Origin: an uncultured Clostridia bacterium
GTDB taxonomy: Bacteria; Bacillota; Clostridia; Oscillospirales; Acutalibacteraceae
Direction of reading: 5' to 3'
Assembly: GCA_937902305.1 (NCBI GenBank)
Contig: CALDHV010000059.1
Coordinates: forward strand, 1 to 20,484
DNA length: 20,484 bases
The first letter of the stretch is position 1. Each line of letters begins with the position of its first letter. Positions 7,661 through 13,344 of the stretch are shown here, piece by piece. The position numbers and the translations under genes were made by a program. The notes under the pieces were generated by a model. That model saw nothing but the letters and a program-made list of their open reading frames with translations. It had not been told where the DNA came from and did not search any database.

Positions 7661-8797
7661 TTATCCTTTCCTTGCCAAATTGTTCATCGCTTCACGCAAA
7701 GCCGCGGAAAAGCGGTCTATGTCCTCGACTGTATTCTCAAAATCCATACTGACGCGCAGGGCGCTGTCGATCTCACCGTCCGACAGACCCATCGCGGTCA
7801 AAACCGCGCTTTTGGCGCCACGGGAGCAGGCGGAGCCGCCGGAAACATAAACATCGCGCTCTGCCAAAAAGTGGATCATCGTCTCACTGCGTAGCCCCGG
7901 AACAGACAAGCTGACAATATACGGTACACCGTCCTGCGGCAGATGAAACGCCACACGCGGGTCACTGTGAAACGCGTCTAACAACCGCCGGCGCAGGGTA
8001 CTATAGTGCGCGTTTTGCTCTGAAAACGGCGGCAAAAGCGATGCCGCCACACCGAATGCGGCGATCAGTGGTGTACATTCGGTACCGCCGCGCAACCCTT
8101 TTTCTTGCTTGCCGCCCATCACGCGCGGCAACACCCGCACGCCCTTGCGCAGATACAGCACACCGCACCCCTTTGCTCCGTGTATCTTGTGAGCGCTGGC
8201 GGATAACGTATCAAAGCCCCATCGTTCGGCACGTAAAGGGATTTTTCCCGCGGCTTGTACCGCGTCGGCGTGAATGTGCGCGTGCGGAGCGCGCTGACGT
8301 ATTTCCTCCACAGCGTCCTCTAATCGAAATCGCGCCCCGGTTTCATTATTGACCAGCATCACCGCGACCAAAGCCGTATCGGGACGGCAGGCATTCACAA
8401 TCGCCGCGTCGGAAACATCACCGTGAGCGTCCGGCAACAGACGCGTAACCTCATATCCCTGCTTTTCCAGCTGATCGACCGCCTCGCGGACGGAGGAATG
8501 TTCAACGGCGGTCGTGACGATATGTTTTCCGTCGTGCGGATGAGCCGCCACACTGCCGAAAATAGCAAGATTGTTTGCTTCTGTTCCGCCGGAGGTAAAA
8601 ATGAGCGTGGATGCGTCTGCGCCGAGCAACGCTCCGACCGATGAGCGTGCAGCGGCAAGCTCGCGTTCCGCCTCAAATCCAAGCCGGTGAAGAGAGCCGG
8701 GATTGCCGAAATCGCGTATCATCATATCAAGGGCTTTTTGCGCCGCTTGCGGATGCACCGATGTCGTCGAGCTGTTATCAAGGTAAACAAAACCCAC
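7661..8797 (-). CDS. NifS-like cysteine desulfurase
   Basis: This 378-residue PLP enzyme removes sulfur from cysteine as an enzyme-bound persulfide. Visible features are LDNSSTT at the N-terminus, SGGTEANN, the PLP-stacking His (about H100, VEHSS), HADAVQ, the Schiff-base lysine K204 in SASAHKIHG, and the catalytic C324 in SGGSACSRG. I chose GTG 8797 because GAGGAGGG (8805-8812) lies seven bases upstream and MGFVYLDNSSTT matches the family start. The in-frame ATG at 8824 lies upstream of that ribosome site and has none of its own. As first gene of the operon that includes thiI, it is probably the sulfur donor for tRNA thiolation. Iron-sulfur assembly is possible but no iscU or suf gene is nearby. 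Confidence 0.92.
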   Translation of the reverse strand: MGFVYLDNSSTTSVHPQAAQKALDMMIRDFGNPGSLHRLGFEAERELAAARSSVGALLGADASTLIFTSGGTEANNLAIFGSVAAHPHDGKHIVTTAVEHSSVREAVDQLEKQGYEVTRLLPDAHGDVSDAAIVNACRPDTALVAVMLVNNETGARFRLEDAVEEIRQRAPHAHIHADAVQAAGKIPLRAERWGFDTLSASAHKIHGAKGCGVLYLRKGVRVLPRVMGGKQEKGLRGGTECTPLIAAFGVAASLLPPFSEQNAHYSTLRRRLLDAFHSDPRVAFHLPQDGVPYIVSLSVPGLRSETMIHFLAERDVYVSGGSACSRGAKSAVLTAMGLSDGEIDSALRVSMDFENTVEDIDRFSAALREAMNNLARKG

Positions 8798-8829
8798 GGC
8801 AAAACCCTCCTCATAAAAACTCATCCTAT

Positions 8830-8858
8830 ATTGTATAATAAAACACGATATTTTGCAA
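8830..8858 (-). promoter_or_regulatory. Predicted sigma-A-type promoter of the desulfurase operon
   Basis: On the minus strand TTGCAA (8853-8858) and TACAAT (8830-8835) have a 17-base spacer. They lie 32 bases before the GTG start and are the best candidate to drive the eight-gene operon. Confidence 0.6.
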
Positions 8859-8887
8859 CTGTTTTTGTAAAAATACTTATTGATTTA

Positions 8888-8915
8888 TTGACAAAATTGC
8901 GAAAAATGCTATATT
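8888..8915 (+). promoter_or_regulatory. Predicted sigma-A-type promoter of the ATP synthase genes
   Basis: TTGACA (8888-8893) and TATATT (8910-8915) are 16 bases apart in an AT-rich stretch, back to back with the desulfurase promoter on the other strand. Transcription from here would begin close to the first possible start codon of the AtpI-like gene. Confidence 0.55.
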
Positions 8916-8927
8916 TATATTGAGCAA

Positions 8928-9266
8928 TTGAGAAAACAGGCGAGTGAGGTGCTGACGACGAAATATCTGTGGATGACCGTCGCGTTTGTTGGCGGGCTGA
9001 TTTTGTGTATTGTGGAATATTTTACGGCAAAATATGTGTTGACAAAAAAAGAACGGCAGTATGCCGCTTTCTCCTTTGTGCGTCAGTTTATCAACATCGC
9101 CTATCTTGTCGCCGTATTTCTTGTTGCACAAAAAATGCAATGGGATGTGCCGCTCTTACTGATCGGCGGCGCGGTCGGTGTAACCGTTCCGTCGCTGTTC
9201 TTGACCCTTAAACTGGTCAAAGTAGCCAAACACAACAACACTGAAAGGAGAGATGACGATGGGTGA
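8928..9266 (+). CDS. Small membrane protein, AtpI-like (ATP synthase subunit I)
   Basis: The frame encodes up to 112 residues with four hydrophobic segments, roughly 16-35, 46-62 (weaker), 66-78 and 84-104, and a basic C-terminus. Size, topology and position directly before what looks like the start of atpB fit AtpI, a poorly conserved protein that assists assembly of the ATP synthase c-ring. Motif support is weak, so the call rests mainly on context. The start is uncertain: TTG 8928 opens the frame, GTG 8949 has a weak ribosome site AGGCGAG, and ATG 8973 is also in frame. The stop overlaps the atpB start by eight bases. Confidence 0.6.
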   Translation: MRKQASEVLTTKYLWMTVAFVGGLILCIVEYFTAKYVLTKKERQYAAFSFVRQFINIAYLVAVFLVAQKMQWDVPLLLIGGAVGVTVPSLFLTLKLVKVAKHNNTERRDDDG

Positions 9267-9345
9267 TGGATCCAAGGTGCTGTTTTCCCTTTTCGGTGTA
9301 CTCGATGTGACCGGCGAAGTGGTTACGATGTGGATACTGATTGCG
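9259..9345 (+). CDS. atpB: ATP synthase subunit a, 5' fragment fused at the join
   Basis: ATG 9259 has AAGGAG (9245-9250) eight bases upstream, unlike any start to its right. The encoded MGDGSKVLFSLFGVLDVTGE followed by VVTMWILIAV resembles the N-terminus of Gram-positive AtpB, where a short external segment leads into the first membrane helix. Subunit a conducts protons in the membrane sector of F1Fo ATP synthase. Only about 29 residues remain before the frame turns into an unrelated coiled-coil protein. The end given is approximate. I infer that the rest of atpB is missing because the assembly changed genome here. Confidence 0.45.
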
Positions 9346-9350
9346 GTAGC
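9328..9350. other. Probable chimeric join between two genomes
   Basis: Left of this point genes have strong Shine-Dalgarno sites and Clostridia-type content; right of it starts lack such sites and gene content is Bacteroidales. Both flanking proteins could share the WILIAV stretch (about 9331-9348), a short identity that could let an assembler cross over. No transposase, integrase, tRNA or repeat marks a natural insertion. Confidence 0.7.
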
Positions 9351-10164
9351 CTGCGTGCTTGCCGCCATACTCGCTTATGTCTGGATATCCAAGGCTCTGC
9401 TCGTGAAAGACCTCAAGATAGACAAGCAGAACCTTACCGAACAGATAGTGGCTCTCCAGAACGATTACGAGACCCTCTCTTCCGATTATGACATGATAAA
9501 TTCCCAGCTGGATTCCTCCCGCGAGGAGGTGGCCCAGCTGGTGGAGCGCATTCGCAAGACCGAGGCTACCAACCGCGCCAAGATGCGTCAGTACGAGAAG
9601 GAATTGGGGACACTGCGCTCCATTATGAGGAGCTACATAGTCCAGATAGATTCCCTCAACACCCTCAACCAGAGGCTTACCGCCGATGCCGCAGCAGCCC
9701 GCAAAGATGCCGCTGAGAGCCGTCGCCGCAACGCGAAGCTCACGAAGGAGGTCGCCAGCCTCGAGGATCAGGTTGCAGCCGGGGCAGTTCTCAAAGCCCG
9801 CGGCCTGAGCCTTGCCGCCTACGATTCGCACGACAAGGTTACCGACCGCAGCAGCCGTGTCGTGAGGATGCTGGTGACCCTGAGCCTTGTGGAGAACGAG
9901 ATTGCAAAGCGCGGTCCCGTATCCGTCTATGTCAGGGTGTGCGATCCTTCCGGCAATCTTCTCAATGACGGCAAGGACCACAGCTTCACTGTCGGAGGCG
10001 TCACCCTCGGAGGCACTGCCGAGCGCGAGGTCGACTATCAGGGAGCCGAGGTCGAGATGGGCATCTACATCAACAACATTCCCGGATACGTGAAGGGAAT
10101 ATACACGGTGGAGGCATATACCACGCAGGCGCTTCTCGGCACCGCGGAGGTCCTTCTCCGCTAG
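9328..10164 (+). CDS. Membrane-anchored coiled-coil protein, Bacteroidales hypothetical
   Basis: From ATG 9328 the frame gives 278 residues; the true native start may lie outside this assembly. A hydrophobic segment (about 2-25) would anchor it in the inner membrane. Residues 30-165 are rich in Glu, Gln, Leu and Arg and look like a long coiled coil. The C-terminal 100 residues (VRMLVTLSLVENEIAKRGP, VYVRVCDPSGNLL, REVDYQGAEVEMGIYI, GIYTVEAY) look like a beta-sandwich. I recognise this layout from Bacteroidota proteins of unknown function, sometimes mislabelled as SMC-like because of the coil. Its stop lies three bases before hemW, so the two are probably co-transcribed. Function unknown. Confidence 0.7.
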   Translation: MWILIAVACVLAAILAYVWISKALLVKDLKIDKQNLTEQIVALQNDYETLSSDYDMINSQLDSSREEVAQLVERIRKTEATNRAKMRQYEKELGTLRSIMRSYIVQIDSLNTLNQRLTADAAAARKDAAESRRRNAKLTKEVASLEDQVAAGAVLKARGLSLAAYDSHDKVTDRSSRVVRMLVTLSLVENEIAKRGPVSVYVRVCDPSGNLLNDGKDHSFTVGGVTLGGTAEREVDYQGAEVEMGIYINNIPGYVKGIYTVEAYTTQALLGTAEVLLR

Positions 10165-10167
10165 GCG

Positions 10168-11166
10168 ATGGTCTACGTCCACGTCCCTTTCTGCAAGACG
10201 TTCTGCACCTACTGCGACTTCTACTCGGAGCGCAGTTCGGAGTTCGGCCCGTACCTGCTTTCCCTCGAGAGGGAGGCGGAGTCGCGCCGTGCGGAGATCG
10301 CTTCCGGCACGCTCAAAACCCTATACATAGGGGGAGGAACCCCGTCCCTGCTGCCCATTGACGCCGTACGCCGTATCGTCGAGGCGGTGAATGACGGTCC
10401 GTACCGGGAATTCACCTTCGAGGCGAATCCGGAGGATATTCAGACTGCCGGATACGTCAATTCCCTCCTGGAGCTTGGCGTCAACCGCATCAGTATGGGC
10501 GTGCAGTCTCTGGATGACGACGTGCTGAAATGGATGGGGAGACGTCACGACGCCCTCAGGGCGCGGAAGGCTTATGCCCTTCTCCGGGAAAGGGGCGTCC
10601 CGTCAGTGAGCCTGGACCTCATTTTCGGCATAGGGGGCGTGCCCCGGAGGAGCGTGGAGGCTACGGTGCGCGGGTTCATCGAATTGCGCCCGGACCACAT
10701 CTCCGCATACCAGCTGGGGATAGAAGAGGGCAGCGACCTTGCCCGACTGCTGGAGGCGGGGCGCTACGAGGAATGCGGGGAAGATGAATGTGCCGACCAG
10801 TACGCGATGATATGCTCCCTGCTTTCCGAGGCCGGCTACCATCATTACGAGATTTCAAACTGGGCCCTTCCGGGCCACGAAGCCGTCCACAACTCCGCCT
10901 ACTGGTCCAGGGAACCTTATGTCGGACTGGGCCCCGGCGCCCACTCGCTGAGCAGGCGTGACGGGGTGGAGCGTCGCAGCTGGAATTCCAAAGACCTTTC
11001 GGACTGGACTTCTTCCGGAGAAACGCTCGGCGCCGAAGAGATACGGGAAGAAACCGTCATGCTGGGGCTTCGTCGCGACATCGGGGTCGAGATAGACGGA
11101 CGTACGGTAAAAATAAAAGAGTCCGACTGGTTCAAGTCGGACTCCATCATAGCTGATCTGGTATAG
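10168..11166 (+). CDS. hemW: Radical SAM haem chaperone HemW, short C-terminus
   Basis: The 332-residue protein has the radical SAM cluster motif with C9, C13 and C16 (HVPFCKTFCTYCDFYS), GGGTPS (55-60) and the HemW marker HNSAYW (241-246) followed by VGLGPGAHS. HemW binds haem and passes it to haemoproteins; it is often mislabelled as coproporphyrinogen oxidase HemN. Family members are usually about 375-380 residues. Here ETVMLGLRRDIGVEIDGR runs almost directly into the terminal KIKESDWFKSDSIIADL, so about 40 residues of the C-terminal helical/wing region seem to be missing. No Shine-Dalgarno site is seen. The stop is one base from the convergent frr stop, and the last codons contain the frr terminator. 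Confidence 0.9.
   Translation: MVYVHVPFCKTFCTYCDFYSERSSEFGPYLLSLEREAESRRAEIASGTLKTLYIGGGTPSLLPIDAVRRIVEAVNDGPYREFTFEANPEDIQTAGYVNSLLELGVNRISMGVQSLDDDVLKWMGRRHDALRARKAYALLRERGVPSVSLDLIFGIGGVPRRSVEATVRGFIELRPDHISAYQLGIEEGSDLARLLEAGRYEECGEDECADQYAMICSLLSEAGYHHYEISNWALPGHEAVHNSAYWSREPYVGLGPGAHSLSRRDGVERRSWNSKDLSDWTSSGETLGAEEIREETVMLGLRRDIGVEIDGRTVKIKESDWFKSDSIIADLV
11109..11144 (-). terminator. Intrinsic terminator of pyrH-frr, inside hemW
   Basis: On the minus strand a perfect 10-base stem (GAGTCCGACT with AGTCGGACTC, loop TGAACC) is followed by TTTTATTTTT, starting 24 bases after the frr stop. The same bases encode the ESDWFKSDS part of HemW on the other strand. Confidence 0.85.
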
Positions 11167-11167
11167 A

Positions 11168-11737
11168 TTATACCGTCATTATTTCCTTTTCCTTCGTTGC
11201 AACGAGGTCGTCGATGCTCTTGATGTAGCGGTCGGTGAGCTTCTGCGTCTCTTCCTCGGCCTCCTTTTCGACATCTTCGGAGAGGCCCTCGTTCTTCTGC
11301 GCCTTCTTCAGAAGGTCCACGCCGTCGCGACGGGAGTTGCGGACCACGATCTTGGCGTTCTCGCCTGCAGTCTTGGCTTTCTTGATAAGCTCCTTCCTGC
11401 GCTCTTCCGTGAGTGCGGGGACGGTGCAGCGTATCATCTCCCCGTTGTTCTGGGGAGTGAGCCCCAGGTTGGCGTCGATGATGGCCTTTTCGATGGCGCC
11501 TATCAGGCTTTTCTCCCAGGGCTGGATTGCCAGCGTCTTCGCGTCGGGAGCGGAAATCGTCGCAACCTGCGAAAGGGGTGTCGGCGTACCGTAGTAGTTT
11601 ACCATCACACCGTTGAACACGGCGGGGTTGGCCTTTCCTACGCGGTAGCTCTTGAGATCCTCCTCGAGGAAGGCGTAAGCGCTCTTCATCTTGGTTTCGG
11701 AGCCGCTTATTATTTCTTTTGCTCTTTCAGTAATCAT
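11168..11737 (-). CDS. frr: Ribosome recycling factor
   Basis: The 189-residue protein splits post-termination ribosomes together with EF-G and is normally essential. It matches RRF throughout: a helical N-terminus MITERAKEII, the loop SYRVGKANPAVFNGVMVNYY, GTPTPLSQVATISAPDAKTL, QPWEKS, and the C-terminal helices with RRDGVDLLKKAQK. Usual length is about 185. ATG 11737 is chosen because homologous sequence starts there; the longer open frame to 11821 only reads into pyrH. It follows pyrH by ten bases, a common pairing, and its transcript should end at the hairpin within hemW. Confidence 0.95.
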   Translation of the reverse strand: MITERAKEIISGSETKMKSAYAFLEEDLKSYRVGKANPAVFNGVMVNYYGTPTPLSQVATISAPDAKTLAIQPWEKSLIGAIEKAIIDANLGLTPQNNGEMIRCTVPALTEERRKELIKKAKTAGENAKIVVRNSRRDGVDLLKKAQKNEGLSEDVEKEAEEETQKLTDRYIKSIDDLVATKEKEIMTV

Positions 11738-11747
11738 ATAGTTGCTG

Positions 11748-12452
11748 TTAAATGTGTACCAGTGTGCCGTTGCCCTTGCCGGTGAGGATGTCCAGGACGG
11801 CTCCCTTTTCATTGATGTCAAACACGATGACCGGGATGGGGCCCTGTTCGCAGAGGGCGAAGGCGGTGGCGTCCATAACCTTGAGATGGTCGATAAGGCA
11901 CTTGTCGAAGGTGAGCTCGTCGTATTTCTTCGCAGTGGGGTCCTTTTCGGGATCGGCAGTGTAGACCCCGTCCACGCGGGTGCCCTTCAGAACCACGTCG
12001 GCCTTGACTTCGAGGGCGCGCAGGGCGGCTCCCGAGTCGGTCGTGAAGAACGGGTTGCCGGTGCCGCCCGCGATGAGCGCCACGCCGCCGTCTTCGAGAA
12101 CCTTGATTGCGTCTTCACGCACGTAGGGCCTTGCGATGGAGCCTACTGGAACTGCGGAGAACACCTCGGCGCGTATGCCGGTGCTCCGGAGTGCGGAGCA
12201 GAGCGCCAGCGAATTGATGATGGTGGCGAGCATTCCCATCCTGTCTCCCAGGACGCGGTCATACCCTTTGCCCATTCCCTGGATGCCGCGGAAGATGTTG
12301 CCGCCGCCGTTGACGATGGCAATCTGGAAACCGGCGTTGACCGCCAGCGCTATTTCATCCGCGAACGACTTGAGACTGGCCTCGTCCAGGCCTTTGCCTG
12401 CAGGGCCTCCAAGACTCTCTCCACTAAGCTTCAGAAGTGCTCTTTTATACAT
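11748..12452 (-). CDS. pyrH: Uridylate kinase (UMP kinase)
   Basis: This 234-residue amino-acid-kinase-fold enzyme converts UMP to UDP in pyrimidine nucleotide synthesis. Motifs include LLKLSGESL (7-15), the glycine loop GGGNIFRG (49-56), GDRMGMLATIINSLAL, and TGNPFFTTDS (131-140) for uridine and phosphate binding. Length is typical for the hexameric bacterial enzyme. It heads a two-gene transcript with frr and diverges from sdhC across a 101-base gap. In many bacteria rpsB-tsf-pyrH-frr form one block; here rpsB is about 7.9 kb away on the other strand. Confidence 0.95.
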   Translation of the reverse strand: MYKRALLKLSGESLGGPAGKGLDEASLKSFADEIALAVNAGFQIAIVNGGGNIFRGIQGMGKGYDRVLGDRMGMLATIINSLALCSALRSTGIRAEVFSAVPVGSIARPYVREDAIKVLEDGGVALIAGGTGNPFFTTDSGAALRALEVKADVVLKGTRVDGVYTADPEKDPTAKKYDELTFDKCLIDHLKVMDATAFALCEQGPIPVIVFDINEKGAVLDILTGKGNGTLVHI

Positions 12453-12517
12453 GTTCCTTGAGATTGGTTAAGCGGAACAAAGTTGCCAAAATATTATGAA
12501 ACTTGCAAGATTAGGAT

Positions 12518-12525
12518 TATATTTG
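12518..12525 (+). promoter_or_regulatory. Bacteroidota-type -7 promoter box of sdhC
   Basis: TATATTTG fits the TAnnTTTG consensus of the Bacteroidota primary sigma factor and lies 28 bases before the sdhC ATG. No clear -33 TTG element is seen at the usual distance. Confidence 0.5.
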
Positions 12526-12553
12526 CACGCTTTAAGGATTAAATTTTACAACA

Positions 12554-13279
12554 ATGTTCATATTCAACTCATCCATCGGAAAGAAATTCATTCAGGCCGT
12601 GAGCGGCGCGTTCCTCATTGTGTTCCTCCTGCTCCACGTTACAATCAATTCCTTTTCAATCATCGACACGTTCACCGGAAACTATGGCAGCGTAGCTCCC
12701 GATACGGAGCTCTTCAGTGAGGGGGACGGTCTGTTCAAGCTGGGCTGCGACTTCATGTCCACCCCCGTGATCAGCATTATGGTTCCCGTCCTCGCCCTCG
12801 GTTTCCTCGTGCACATCCTCTACGGATGCTGGCTGACCCTGAGCAATATCATCGCCCGCGGCGGTGTGAGGCGTTATGCGGTCAAGTCCAAGGCTGCCGC
12901 CGACGGATGGTCTGCGAAGAATATGTTCGTGCTCGGCATCGTGATAATCGGCTTCATCGGATACCACCTTACCGGCTTCTGGGCGAAGATGCAGCTTCCC
13001 GAGCTGTTCGGAATCGGAGCATACGAGAACGATCCCTACCTTCTTCTGAACTTCACTTTCGGAAAATGGTGGGCGCTCGCACTCTACCTCATCTGGTTCT
13101 TCTTCCTCTTCCTCCACCTCACCCACGGTTTCTGGAGTATGTTCCAGACCGTCGGTTGGAACGGACAGACCTGGTTCAAGCGCGTAAAGTGCATTGGAAT
13201 CATCGTTTCCGCAATCATCTGCCTGATGTTCGCCGCCGTTGCAATCAACGCGTTCCTTCAGGCGAACAATCTGATCTAA
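12554..13279 (+). CDS. sdhC: Succinate dehydrogenase/fumarate reductase cytochrome b subunit
   Basis: The 241-residue protein has five membrane helices and matches the di-haem, single-subunit anchor used by Bacteroidota fumarate reductase/succinate dehydrogenase, which passes electrons between menaquinone and the SdhAB head. Candidate haem-ligand or nearby histidines are H28, H87, H138, H188 and H191, in LLLHVTIN, LVHILYG, GYHLTGFW and FLHLTHGFW. In this group sdhC is normally followed by sdhA and sdhB. Here a terminator follows after 19 bases and the next gene is a TonB-dependent receptor, so the catalytic subunits must be elsewhere or the contig is wrong at this point. A TAnnTTTG box precedes the gene. 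Confidence 0.92.
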   Translation: MFIFNSSIGKKFIQAVSGAFLIVFLLLHVTINSFSIIDTFTGNYGSVAPDTELFSEGDGLFKLGCDFMSTPVISIMVPVLALGFLVHILYGCWLTLSNIIARGGVRRYAVKSKAAADGWSAKNMFVLGIVIIGFIGYHLTGFWAKMQLPELFGIGAYENDPYLLLNFTFGKWWALALYLIWFFFLFLHLTHGFWSMFQTVGWNGQTWFKRVKCIGIIVSAIICLMFAAVAINAFLQANNLI

Positions 13280-13298
13280 CCTGAATCAAGAATATAAT

Positions 13299-13338
13299 GG
13301 GGCCGGATGTTGGGAATAACATGCGGCCCCTGTTTTAT
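13299..13338 (+). terminator. Intrinsic terminator after sdhC
   Basis: A 13-base stem with one mismatch (13299-13311 with 13318-13330, loop GGGAAT) is followed by TGTTTTAT. It ends seven bases before the receptor start codon, so any transcript coming from sdhC must pass it to reach the receptor. No convincing TAnnTTTG box lies between sdhC and the receptor. Confidence 0.75.
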
Positions 13339-13344
13339 ACAAAG

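Noticed and set aside
9300..9400. Integration site of a mobile element at the genome change
   Set aside because: No integrase, transposase, tRNA gene, direct repeat or inverted repeat is visible on either side.
9253..10164. Natural AtpB/coiled-coil fusion protein
   Set aside because: The switch coincides with a change in translation signals, promoter type and gene content, so an assembly chimera explains it better.
9217..10182. 321-codon minus-strand open frame opposite the coiled-coil gene
   Set aside because: It crosses the join between genomes and mirrors the coiled-coil gene. No motif is seen.
13297..13344. Upstream ATG at 13297 as receptor start
   Set aside because: It would place the start codon and 16 residues inside the sdhC terminator hairpin and ahead of a clear signal peptide that begins at 13345.
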